DNA of 12,299 nt from positions 1 through 12,299 of the forward strand of contig CAZODZ010000049.1 in assembly GCA_964578745.1 (NCBI GenBank). Direction: 5' to 3'. Positions 1 to 6,836 of this stretch are shown one piece after another. The notes beneath the pieces are model-generated. The model saw only the letters and a program-made list of their open reading frames with translations. It was not told where the DNA came from and searched no databases. Position 1 is the first letter of the stretch, and every line of letters begins with the position of its first letter. A program made the position numbers and the translations under genes. The DNA is from SKVJ01 sp964578745 (GTDB taxonomy: Bacteria; Chloroflexota; Dehalococcoidia; GIF9; AB-539-J10).

Positions 1-276
1 CCCGCTTCAAAAGCCGTCCTCGAAGAGATGTACAGGACAGGCAGGCAGCCCGCCACCATCGTCAAAGAGAAGAACCTCGGACAGATAAGCGGCTCCGACG
101 AGGTGCTGGAAATCGTACGAGAGGTCATTCGCGACAACCCGAAAGCTGTTGAGGACTTCCGCCAAGGAAAGTCACAGGCCATCACATTCCTCACGGGCCA
201 AGTGATGCGCATGAGCCGTGGCAGGGCGAACCCTGGGATCACGAAACAACTGCTCGAGCAGGAACTTGGTGCCTGA
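1..276 (+). CDS. gatB: Aspartyl/glutamyl-tRNA(Asn/Gln) amidotransferase subunit B, C-terminal end (partial)
   Basis: This is the last 91 residues of GatB, open from base 1 and ending in TGA at 274-276; the start lies off the left edge. GatCAB converts Glu-tRNA(Gln) and Asp-tRNA(Asn) to Gln-tRNA and Asn-tRNA, with glutamine as ammonia donor. GatB carries the kinase/transamidase centre, and its C-terminal tail domain contacts the tRNA. The visible part is that tail (GatB/YqeY-type domain). Recognisable pieces are the VKEKNLGQIS segment, the VIRDNPKAVEDFRQGK segment and the closing FLTGQVMRMSRGRANP, all hallmarks of the GatB C-terminus. The catalytic part cannot be inspected. It is the first of the run of glutamine-dependent enzymes here, 144 bp ahead of glnA on the same strand. 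Confidence 0.93.
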   Translation, partial: PASKAVLEEMYRTGRQPATIVKEKNLGQISGSDEVLEIVREVIRDNPKAVEDFRQGKSQAITFLTGQVMRMSRGRANPGITKQLLEQELGA

Positions 277-331
277 CCCTCTCCAACACCAGCAAGCACG
301 CGTTTTTCACATACCGGCAACCACGCCGAAA

Positions 332-361
332 CAATCCGGAAACATTGGGCCATCACAATAG
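332..361 (+). promoter_or_regulatory. Possible glnA control region: inverted repeat and -10-like element
   Basis: The 144-bp gatB-glnA gap holds no gene. It contains an inverted repeat CAAT-N8-ATTG (332-335 and 344-347), followed by CACAATAG at 354-361, which resembles a -10 box. The same ACAATAG heptamer recurs in front of nadE at 1778-1784. No convincing -35 is visible. Initiation near 366 would leave a leader of about 55 nt containing the Shine-Dalgarno site. The repeat overlaps the expected polymerase footprint and could be an operator, but it does not match the archaeal NrpR consensus GGAA-N6-TTCC. Confidence 0.25.
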
Positions 362-407
362 TGCACAAACGGGCACACGCTCCACAGAGGCAGATCCGAG
401 AGTTCGC

Positions 408-414
408 AAGGAGG
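408..414 (+). promoter_or_regulatory. Shine-Dalgarno site that sets the glnA start
   Basis: A near-perfect AAGGAGG lies 6 nt upstream of the ATG at 421. It rules out the longer in-frame reading from GTG 361, whose extra 20 residues lie upstream of this site and do not resemble glutamine synthetase. Confidence 0.85.
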
Positions 415-420
415 AACACA

Positions 421-1764
421 ATGGCCAAGAGAAATACAGATGAAGCCAAGGAATACGTGCTGAAGACAGCGAAAGAGCACGACGTCAAGTTCATCCGTCT
501 CTGGTTCACCGACATCCTTGGCTTCCTGAAGAGCTTCGCAATAACCATCGAGGAACTCGAAGGCGCACTGGAAGAAGGTATGGGCTTCGACGGTTCATCC
601 ATCGAGGGATTCGCACGCATAGACGAGAGCGACATGATGGCGATGCCCGACCCCGAGACATTCAGACTGTTGCCGTGGAGGCCGAGGGAGCATCACACGG
701 TGGCGCGAATGTTCTGTGACATCATCAAGCCAGAAGGTGAGCCATTCGAGGGCGACCCGAGGTACGTACTGAAGAGAAACCTGCAGCGCGCAGCCGACCT
801 CGGATACACGTTCTATGTCGGACCCGAGCTGGAGTACTTCTATTTCAAGGACAAGTACAGTACCCAGGGTCTTGACGAGGGCGGGTACTTCGACATGACA
901 CCGCTCGACGTGGCCACTGATCTGCGACGAGAGACGGTGCTGATGCTTGAAGAAATGGGTATCGGCGTCGAGTACTCGCACCATGAGGTCGCCGGCAGTC
1001 AACACGAGATCGACATCCGCTACACAGACGCTCTAACGATGGCGGATAGTGTGATGACGTACCGCCTGGTGGTCAAAGAGATAGCGCTGGAGCACGGAGT
1101 CCACGCGACCTTCATGCCGAAGCCGGTGTTTGGCATCAACGGCAGTGGCATGCACACCCACCAGTCGCTCTTCAAAGACGGCCACAACGCCTTCTTCGAT
1201 GCGACGGGCCAGTACGGCCTCTCGGACGTCGCGCGGGCGTACATCGCCGGCATCCTGAAGCATGCACCGGAGTTCACATCGGTGACCAACCAGTGGATAA
1301 ACTCCTACAAGCGACTCATCCCGGGTTACGAGGCCCCAGTCTACCTCTCTTGGGCGCGGCGCAACAGGGCCGACTTGGTGAGGGTTCCTGGTTACAAGCC
1401 AGGCAAAGAGAATGCTACCCGCATCGAGTTGAGGTCTCCAGACCCGGCTTGCAACCCATACCTGGCATTCTCAGTGATGCTTGCCGCGGGCCTCGAGGGA
1501 ATCGAAAGGGGATACCCGTGCCCAGATCCAGTCGAAGAGAATGTGTACGTGATGAGCGCTGAGGAGCGGGAGAGGCGCGGCATCGGGACTCTCCCCACAA
1601 GCCTCCTCGAGGCGATCCAGCTCACCGAGAAGAGTGAGGTCGTCAGGAAGGCGCTCGGTGATCACGTGTTCAATGCGTTCATCGCCAACAAAAAGCTGGA
1701 GTGGGACGAGTACCGCACACAGATTACTGATTACGAACTGAAGCGATACCTTCCCGTGCTGTAG
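421..1764 (+). CDS. glnA: Glutamine synthetase, type I-alpha
   Basis: Makes glutamine from glutamate, ammonia and ATP in the cytoplasm; family members are dodecamers. The product is 447 residues, the usual GSI-alpha length (about 444). Seen in the sequence: the Asp-loop and start of the fold at 55-72 (GFDGSSIEGF, then ARIDESDM); metal-binding glutamates in GPELEYF (134-140); the ATP/substrate signature KPVFGINGSGMHTHQS (234-249); and the Glu-flap region NSYKRLIPGYEAP (294-306) with Glu304. The region where I-beta enzymes carry the adenylylated Tyr (NLYDLP) reads ENVYVMSAEER, so this is the I-alpha form without adenylylation. Arg66 matches the Arg of the IEGF-x-RI motif linked to glutamine feedback inhibition in Bacillus; that equivalence is inferred. 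Activity is therefore probably controlled by feedback and transcription, which fits the NrpR-like regulator downstream. The start is fixed by AAGGAGG at 408-414. Confidence 0.97.
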   Translation: MAKRNTDEAKEYVLKTAKEHDVKFIRLWFTDILGFLKSFAITIEELEGALEEGMGFDGSSIEGFARIDESDMMAMPDPETFRLLPWRPREHHTVARMFCDIIKPEGEPFEGDPRYVLKRNLQRAADLGYTFYVGPELEYFYFKDKYSTQGLDEGGYFDMTPLDVATDLRRETVLMLEEMGIGVEYSHHEVAGSQHEIDIRYTDALTMADSVMTYRLVVKEIALEHGVHATFMPKPVFGINGSGMHTHQSLFKDGHNAFFDATGQYGLSDVARAYIAGILKHAPEFTSVTNQWINSYKRLIPGYEAPVYLSWARRNRADLVRVPGYKPGKENATRIELRSPDPACNPYLAFSVMLAAGLEGIERGYPCPDPVEENVYVMSAEERERRGIGTLPTSLLEAIQLTEKSEVVRKALGDHVFNAFIANKKLEWDEYRTQITDYELKRYLPVL

Positions 1765-1773
1765 TCCACAACC

Positions 1774-1782
1774 TGCTACAAT
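1774..1782 (+). promoter_or_regulatory. Possible extended -10 promoter for nadE
   Basis: TGCTACAAT in the 65-bp glnA-nadE gap fits an extended -10 (TG at 1774-1775, TACAAT at 1777-1782). No good -35 lies at 16-18 bp, which extended -10 promoters can tolerate. Transcription would begin near 1789, directly before the GC-rich hairpin at 1791-1809. Read-through from glnA is equally possible. Confidence 0.3.
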
Positions 1783-1790
1783 AGCATGCA

Positions 1791-1809
1791 GGCCGCGCAC
1801 CACGCGGCC
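1791..1809 (+). other. GC-rich perfect hairpin in the nadE leader
   Basis: GGCCGCG, a 5-nt loop (CACCA), then CGCGGCC: a 7-bp perfect, all G/C stem 20 bp before the nadE ATG. No T-run follows, so it is not a standard intrinsic terminator. It could be an mRNA 5' stabiliser, a processing or attenuation element after glnA, or a protein-binding palindrome. Confidence 0.45.
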
Positions 1810-1829
1810 ACATCACGAGAGTAGGTGTA

Positions 1830-3596
1830 ATGCAACGAATCAGCAGGCCGGGCAGACGCAAAGCGGCGACTGTCCGGGTTGCCCTTGCCCAGATTAACAG
1901 CACAGTCGGCGACCTCGGCGGCAATACTGCCCGCATTATCGAGTGTATCCGGGAAGCCGACGCACGTGGAGCCGACCTGGTAGTCTTTCCTGAGCTGGCG
2001 ATCTGTGGCTATCCACCCGAAGACCTCCTCCTTCGCCCCCGCTTCATTGACCAGAACCTCACCGCGCTGCGTAACATTGCGAAGAACACGCATGGGCCAG
2101 TTGTCTTCGTGGGCTTCGTCGACAGCGACACTGACGTATTCAACGCTGCAGCTATCATTCACGACGGTCACATTATCGGCACGTACCACAAGGTGTTTCT
2201 GCCGAACTACGGTGTCTTTGACGAGAACCGGTACTTTCGCGCCGGCCGCGAATGCCAAGTCTACAACGTGGCCGGGATAGGGGTTGGAGTCACTATCTGT
2301 GAAGACATCTGGTACGAGGGCGGTCCCGCGAGTGTCCAAGCGGCAAACGGCGCGGAAATCATCGTGAACCTCAGTGCCTCCCCTTACCATTTGGGCAAGG
2401 GAGACAGCCGACAGCAAATGATGGCCACACGCGCACGGGACAACGTGTGCGTATTTGCAATGTGCAACCTCGTCGGTGGACAAGACGAGCTGGTCTTCGA
2501 TGGAAACAGTCTGGTGGTTGACGAGCGGGGTATCGTGCTCGCCCACGGCAGGGTGTTTGAGGAAGACATCGTGTACGCGGATGTCCACATGGAATCCGTC
2601 TTCCGCGCCCGTCTGCATGATCCCAGGTGGCGCAAGACAGAAACCTTCATCGTAACCCAGTCACTCACACCAACCGTGATAGATGTCACCCAAGAGCTCA
2701 CATCACGACAGCGCGAGCCGCTTCCCGCCTACCCGGATACCCGCACGGAGACGACCGACGACGTCTACAAGGCACTCATCCTCGGGACAGCAGACTACGT
2801 ACGGAAGAACGGCTTTCAGAAGGTCGTCATCGGCATGTCGGGAGGGATCGATTCTTCCCTGGTAGCAAGTATTGCCTGCGACGCACTTTCTCCGGAGAAC
2901 GTGACGGGTGTATGCATGCCATCTCGGTACACGACCCAGCAGAGCATTGACGACGCCCGGAAGGTCGCGGCAAACCTCGGCATCCAAATGTACTACATAC
3001 CGATCGAGCCTGCGTACTCCACATTTCTCGAATTGCTCTCCGAGTCGTTCAAGGGCTGCCAAGAGGACGCGACCGAAGAGAACATCCAAGCGCGTGTGCG
3101 AGGCATAATACTCATGGCTCTCTCGAACAAGTTCCGCTGGCTGGTGCTGACAACCGGAAACAAGAGCGAGATGGCCACCGGTTATACGACTCTGTACGGA
3201 GACATGGCAGGAGGATTCGCCGTCCTGAAAGATGTTCCGAAGACGCTCGTATACCAGCTCGCCCTCTATCGCAATCGGATGGCCGGCTACGAGCTTATAC
3301 CACAATCGATAATTGACCGCCCCCCTTCCGCCGAGCTACGGTACGACCAGAAGGACGTCGACAGTCTACCCCCATACGAGATACTTGATCCCATACTCAA
3401 GGCATACGTAGAAGACGACCGTAGTATCGCGCAGGTTGTTGCTCTCGGCTACGAGCGGGACATAGTGGAGAAGATCGCCTCGCTCGTGGACTGTAGTGAG
3501 TACAAGCGCCGACAGGCCCCGCCGGGCATCAAGATCACGACGCGGGCCTTTGGTAGAGATCGACGCCTTCCAATAACCAACAGATTCCGCGGCTAG
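1830..3596 (+). CDS. nadE: Glutamine-dependent NAD+ synthetase (two-domain)
   Basis: Last step of NAD+ synthesis: amidates nicotinic acid adenine dinucleotide using ATP and ammonia released from glutamine. It has 588 residues in two domains. The N-terminal nitrilase-like glutaminase domain (about 14-270) shows its Glu-Lys-Cys triad: Glu55 in VVFPELAICGYP, Lys121 in YHKVFLPNYGVFDE and Cys157 in GVTICEDIW. The C-terminal synthetase domain (about 308-588) has the N-type ATP pyrophosphatase loop SGGIDSS (337-343) and the LTTGNKSEMATGY-TLYGDMAGGF region (440-463). The glutaminase domain means it does not need free ammonia. The ATG at 1830 is the first possible start because an in-frame TAA lies immediately upstream; the ribosome binding site is weak (GTAGGTG just before it). 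It sits 65 bp after glnA and 45 bp before carA, so it can draw on glutamine made by its neighbour. Its product NAD+ is the substrate of the sirtuin at the right edge of the window. Confidence 0.96.
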   Translation: MQRISRPGRRKAATVRVALAQINSTVGDLGGNTARIIECIREADARGADLVVFPELAICGYPPEDLLLRPRFIDQNLTALRNIAKNTHGPVVFVGFVDSDTDVFNAAAIIHDGHIIGTYHKVFLPNYGVFDENRYFRAGRECQVYNVAGIGVGVTICEDIWYEGGPASVQAANGAEIIVNLSASPYHLGKGDSRQQMMATRARDNVCVFAMCNLVGGQDELVFDGNSLVVDERGIVLAHGRVFEEDIVYADVHMESVFRARLHDPRWRKTETFIVTQSLTPTVIDVTQELTSRQREPLPAYPDTRTETTDDVYKALILGTADYVRKNGFQKVVIGMSGGIDSSLVASIACDALSPENVTGVCMPSRYTTQQSIDDARKVAANLGIQMYYIPIEPAYSTFLELLSESFKGCQEDATEENIQARVRGIILMALSNKFRWLVLTTGNKSEMATGYTTLYGDMAGGFAVLKDVPKTLVYQLALYRNRMAGYELIPQSIIDRPPSAELRYDQKDVDSLPPYEILDPILKAYVEDDRSIAQVVALGYERDIVEKIASLVDCSEYKRRQAPPGIKITTRAFGRDRRLPITNRFRG

Positions 3597-3630
3597 ACGT
3601 GCGCAGTACATGTGCAGGTCCAGAGCATGC

Positions 3631-3635
3631 AGGAG
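3631..3635 (+). promoter_or_regulatory. Shine-Dalgarno site that sets the carA start
   Basis: AGGAG lies 6 nt upstream of the ATG at 3642. Earlier in-frame starts (GTG 3612, ATG 3627) would place this site inside the coding region and add residues unlike CarA. Confidence 0.7.
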
Positions 3636-3641
3636 TGGAAG

Positions 3642-4724
3642 ATGACCGAGAAAGCGTATCTGGTGTTCGAGGATGGCACGGTGTTCGAGGGCGCCGGCTT
3701 CGGCGCGCGCACTACGACCACCGGCGAAGTCGTCTTTGACACGAGCATGACCGGTTACCAAGAGATGCTCACCGACCCTTCCTTCGCCGGCCAGTTGCTG
3801 ACGCTGACCTACCCTCTGGTAGGCAACTACGGCGTCAATGCCCGTGACGATGAATCGGCGCAGGTACAGGTGCGCGGCCTCATCGTGCGCGAGCACTGCA
3901 GCACTCCCAGCCATTTCGAGTCGACCAGAACACTTGATGAGTATCTTTCGGCTGCAGGTGTTCCCGGCATCTCCGGCATAGACACCCGTGCGGTCGCGCG
4001 GAAGCTGCGGTCATCTGGTGTGATGATGGGTATGCTCACACGCGAGATGTCTCCTAACGAGGCACTTGAGGCCCTCCGTAACGCGCCCAAATACGACAGC
4101 CAATTGCTCGCCCAAGGGGTCTCGACAGCCGAGCCATACGAATGCAACACGATGTCGGACCACGATGTGCTCAAGGTAGCCCTGCTTGACTGCGGCGTCA
4201 AGAGGAGCATCATCCACTTCCTCAACTCGGTGGGCTGCAATGTGACTGTGCTTCCATTGTCCACGCCAGCCGATGAGATAGCGGCACTCAAGCCCGACGG
4301 TATGCTTATCTCACCCGGCCCCGGAGATCCATCACATCTGGTGACAGTGGAAGAGACCATACGCAGCCTGCTCGGGAAGTTGCCCATCATGGCTATCTGT
4401 CTCGGTCATCAATCAGTCGCACGTGCCCTGGGCGGAAAGACTTTCAAGCTGAGGTTCGGACATCACGGGGGAAACCATCCCGTCAAGGACATCAAGACTG
4501 GAAGAGTGACGATCACGACGCAGAACCACGGCTATGCCGTTGATGATTCAGTCCTACCGTCAGGCTTGGAAGTAAGTCAGTTCAATCTGAACGATGGCAC
4601 TGTTGAGGGGCTCACTCACCGCGACTTCCCGCTGCTTTCGATCCAGTACCATGCCGAAGGTACGCCCGGCCCGAAGGACAACAATTACCTCTTCGAGCGC
4701 TTCGTCGCGATGATGCGGGCGTGA
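3642..4724 (+). CDS. carA: Carbamoyl phosphate synthetase small (glutaminase) subunit
   Basis: Hydrolyses glutamine and channels ammonia to the large subunit CarB for carbamoyl phosphate, the precursor of pyrimidines and arginine. It has 360 residues, normal for CarA. The N-terminal CarA-specific domain (about 4-150) shows AYLVFEDGTVFEG, FDTSMTGYQEMLTDPS, PLVGNYGVN and GISGIDTRAVARKLR. The C-terminal class I glutamine amidotransferase domain (about 176-357) has ISPGPGDP, the nucleophile Cys253 in AICLGHQ, GHHGGNHPV, and His337/Glu339 in SIQYHAEGTPGP. The usual Pro between His and Glu is Ala here; the two catalytic residues are intact. No carB follows: purF is the next gene. Either CarB is encoded elsewhere, or this subunit has been placed here with other glutamine users. 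The gap to purF is 51 bp. Confidence 0.95.
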   Translation: MTEKAYLVFEDGTVFEGAGFGARTTTTGEVVFDTSMTGYQEMLTDPSFAGQLLTLTYPLVGNYGVNARDDESAQVQVRGLIVREHCSTPSHFESTRTLDEYLSAAGVPGISGIDTRAVARKLRSSGVMMGMLTREMSPNEALEALRNAPKYDSQLLAQGVSTAEPYECNTMSDHDVLKVALLDCGVKRSIIHFLNSVGCNVTVLPLSTPADEIAALKPDGMLISPGPGDPSHLVTVEETIRSLLGKLPIMAICLGHQSVARALGGKTFKLRFGHHGGNHPVKDIKTGRVTITTQNHGYAVDDSVLPSGLEVSQFNLNDGTVEGLTHRDFPLLSIQYHAEGTPGPKDNNYLFERFVAMMRA

Positions 4725-4735
4725 CTGAAATCCAG

Positions 4736-4763
4736 TTGACACCTTTGAAGATACGACGATAAG
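4736..4763 (+). promoter_or_regulatory. Possible sigma-70-type promoter before purF
   Basis: A perfect TTGACA at 4736-4741, 16 bp, then GATAAG at 4758-4763 (4 of 6 matches to TATAAT). Against it: initiation about 7 nt later would give an almost leaderless mRNA and lose the AAGGT ribosome binding site at 4761-4765. The match may be accidental. Confidence 0.25.
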
Positions 4764-4775
4764 GTAGACCGAACA

Positions 4776-6170
4776 ATGATACGGGACAAGTGTGCCGTAT
4801 TCGGTACAGTAGCGCCATCACAGGACGTAGCGCGCCTTGTCTTCTTCGGTCTTTTCGCGCTGCAGCACCGCGGTCAGGAGAGCAGCGGCATCGTAGTCAC
4901 CAACGGGGCTAAGTTGAAACGTCATGCTGATACCGGACTCGTGTCGCAGGTCTTCGACGAGGGCTCGCTTTCGGCCCTTCAGGGCTTCGCCGGAATCGGC
5001 CACAACCGCTACTCCACGACGGGGTCGAGCACGCTCGCGAATGTCCAACCCGTCGTGGTGAAGGGCGAGGCGGGCACCCTCGCACTGGCACACAACGGCA
5101 ACGTGGTGAATGCGCCCGAACTCCGGCAGGAACTGGAGGAACACGGGCTCATCTTCCACACCAGCACAGACTCGGAAGTTATCGCAACCCTCATCCTCGT
5201 CTCCCCCGGCCACACGTGGTCGGAGCGTGTCGCCTCGGCATGTCGTCGCCTTATCGGCGCCTACTCCATGGCGCTGCTCGCCGAGACAGGTGAGCTTATC
5301 GCCGTTCGCGACCCCATGGGTGTACGGCCGCTGTGTCTCGGACACATCGGCGATGCAGCTGTCATAGCGTCAGAAACATGTGCCCTTGACCATATCGGCG
5401 CTACCTTCGAGCGCGACATACGGCCAGGAGAGATACTCTCTTTCACACTCAAGGGGACTGACAGCCGCCCTATCCTCGAACAGAAACGGCATGCCTTCTG
5501 TGTCTTTGAATACATCTACCTAGCGCGCGCCGACAGTATCCTCGACAGCCAGCTCACGTATGAGGTCCGGCAGCGGATGGGAGCAAGCCTTTGGTACGAG
5601 TACCCGGTCGATGCCGACCTCGTAGTCAGTGTTCCTGATTCGGCAACACCTGCGGCGATAGGCTTCGCACTTGAGTCAGGCATTCCCTTCGTCGAAGGAC
5701 TGCTCAAGAACCGCTATGTCGGGCGTACGTTCATCTCCCCCGATCAGCGGCTTCGAGACCTCGGCGTCCAGCTGAAATTCAATCCCGTTACCGACATGAT
5801 AAAGGGCAAGCGCCTCGTGGTCGTGGACGACAGCATCGTGCGAGGCACAACTACACCACATGTGGTCAGGCTCTTGAGACATGCCGGCGCCAAGGAGATA
5901 CATCTGCGCATCTGCGCACCACCCATCCAATACCCCTGCTTCATGGGAGTCGATATGGCAACACGAGAGGAGCTTATTGCCAGCCGGAAGACGGTCGACG
6001 AAATACGACAACACGTAGGAGCGGACAGCCTGGGCTATCTGAGTCTTGATGGCCTGCTACATGCAGTGCAGCGCCCGCAGGGAGAGCTCTGTACGGCCTG
6101 TTTCACCGGCGACTACCCTATCCCCGTCCAGATGGGCCTCGGCAAGTTCGCTCTGGAGGCAACAGCATGA
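4776..6170 (+). CDS. purF: Amidophosphoribosyltransferase (glutamine PRPP amidotransferase), Fe-S type
   Basis: Committed first step of purine synthesis: glutamine plus PRPP gives phosphoribosylamine. It has 464 residues. The N-terminal Ntn-hydrolase glutaminase domain begins at Cys6 (MIRDK then CAVFG), so a 5-residue propeptide is expected to be removed to free the catalytic Cys. Conserved elements are ALQHRGQESSGI (28-39), IGHNRYSTTG (74-83) and AHNGNVVN (105-112). The C-terminal phosphoribosyltransferase domain has the PRPP loop VVVDDSIVRGTT (348-359). Four cysteines, Cys242 (HAFCVFEYIYLARADS), Cys388 (YPCFMGVDM) and Cys439/Cys442 (LCTAC), match the 4Fe-4S ligands of Bacillus-type PurF. 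The enzyme is therefore expected to be oxygen-labile and made as a precursor. AAGGT at 4761-4765 is the likely ribosome binding site. Its stop overlaps the pdxT start by 4 bp, implying translational coupling. Confidence 0.97.
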   Translation: MIRDKCAVFGTVAPSQDVARLVFFGLFALQHRGQESSGIVVTNGAKLKRHADTGLVSQVFDEGSLSALQGFAGIGHNRYSTTGSSTLANVQPVVVKGEAGTLALAHNGNVVNAPELRQELEEHGLIFHTSTDSEVIATLILVSPGHTWSERVASACRRLIGAYSMALLAETGELIAVRDPMGVRPLCLGHIGDAAVIASETCALDHIGATFERDIRPGEILSFTLKGTDSRPILEQKRHAFCVFEYIYLARADSILDSQLTYEVRQRMGASLWYEYPVDADLVVSVPDSATPAAIGFALESGIPFVEGLLKNRYVGRTFISPDQRLRDLGVQLKFNPVTDMIKGKRLVVVDDSIVRGTTTPHVVRLLRHAGAKEIHLRICAPPIQYPCFMGVDMATREELIASRKTVDEIRQHVGADSLGYLSLDGLLHAVQRPQGELCTACFTGDYPIPVQMGLGKFALEATA

Positions 6171-6793
6171 CTCATTCTCGGGCCCGCATTGGAGTACTTG
6201 CCCTCCAAGGGTCGTTCGCCGAACATGTGAGGTCGCTCCGCAGGGTCAGCGCAGATGCCTTTGAGATCCGCATGCCTGAGCAAATCGAAGAAATCGACGG
6301 CCTCGTGATACCCGGAGGAGAGAGCACAACGATACTGAAGCTCGTGGACCTTTACGGCCTTCGCGAGCCCCTGCAGCAGCACATACGTGCGGGACTGCCC
6401 GTGCTTGGGACTTGCGCTGGTGTCGTCTGCCTGGCAACGCAGATATCGAGCCACAACATGACACCCCTTGGAATGCGAGACATCGTGGTCGCGCGAAATG
6501 CGTTCGGAAGGCAGGTTGAGAGCTTCGAGGAAGACCTGGTCATCAAGGAACTCGAGGGGCCACCGTTTCGCGGTGTGTTCATCCGGGCGCCGATGATCGA
6601 GTCCTGCGGCCCTCAGGCACGGGTCATAGCACGCCTCGGCAACGGCGCCATTGTCGCGTGCGCGCAGGACAACGTGCTGGTAACGAGCTTCCACCCGGAG
6701 TTCGTTGAAGACCTCAGATTGCACGAGTACTTCGCCAGGATTGTCGAATCCAAGCGTATGCGCACAGTACATGGGCCCGTGGCGGCAGGATGA
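6167..6793 (+). CDS. pdxT: Pyridoxal 5'-phosphate synthase glutaminase subunit PdxT
   Basis: Hydrolyses glutamine and feeds ammonia to PdxS, which builds pyridoxal 5'-phosphate from ribose 5-phosphate and glyceraldehyde 3-phosphate (DXP-independent route). It has 208 residues, slightly longer than the usual 190-200 because of a short tail after about 197. Signatures: IGVLALQGSFAEH (8-20), IDGLVIPGGESTT (43-55), the nucleophile Cys83 in GTCAG, VARNAFGRQVESF (108-120), GVFIRAP (136-142), and His176/Glu178 in SFHPE. These separate it from the related HisH and PurQ. The ATG lies inside the purF stop (ATGA), with GGAGG at 6155-6159, 7 nt before it. The synthase subunit gene pdxS, usually adjacent, is absent from the window. 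An nrpR-like gene follows after 43 bp. Confidence 0.95.
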   Translation: MTHSRARIGVLALQGSFAEHVRSLRRVSADAFEIRMPEQIEEIDGLVIPGGESTTILKLVDLYGLREPLQQHIRAGLPVLGTCAGVVCLATQISSHNMTPLGMRDIVVARNAFGRQVESFEEDLVIKELEGPPFRGVFIRAPMIESCGPQARVIARLGNGAIVACAQDNVLVTSFHPEFVEDLRLHEYFARIVESKRMRTVHGPVAAG

Positions 6794-6796
6794 GCA

Positions 6797-6822
6797 ACCG
6801 GCGGCTCCAGCAGGAGCGCGGT
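6797..6822 (+). other. Imperfect hairpin just before the nrpR ribosome binding site
   Basis: ACCG (6797-6800) can pair with CGGT (6819-6822), enclosing GCTCC (6804-6808) paired with GGAGC (6813-6817) around the loop AGCA, with a small asymmetric internal loop. It ends 2 nt before the GGAG at 6825-6828. It is not a terminator (no T-run). It could affect translation or processing between pdxT and nrpR. Confidence 0.3.
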
Positions 6823-6836
6823 CTGGAGACCAACCG

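Noticed and set aside
277..420. Archaeal NrpR operator GGAA-N6-TTCC upstream of glnA
   Set aside because: GGAA occurs at 338-341 (within CCGGAAAC), but no TTCC lies at the required spacing; no full match was seen by eye in any intergenic region.
1776..2618. 280-codon leftward frame opposite nadE
   Set aside because: Antisense to the nitrilase domain of nadE, whose catalytic triad is intact; no recognisable family.
1783..3633. Shared 10-mer AGCATGCAGG before nadE and before carA
   Set aside because: In carA it overlaps the ribosome binding site and positions differ relative to the start codons; GCATGC cores recur within coding regions, so this is probably chance.
3612..3641. GTG 3612 as the carA start
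   Set aside because: The AGGAG at 3631-3635 fits ATG 3642, and CarA homology begins there.
6705..6836. N-terminal extension of the nrpR reading frame to ATG 6705
   Set aside because: It would overlap pdxT by about 90 bp, the extra residues are low-complexity and unlike NrpR, and a proper Shine-Dalgarno site precedes ATG 6837.
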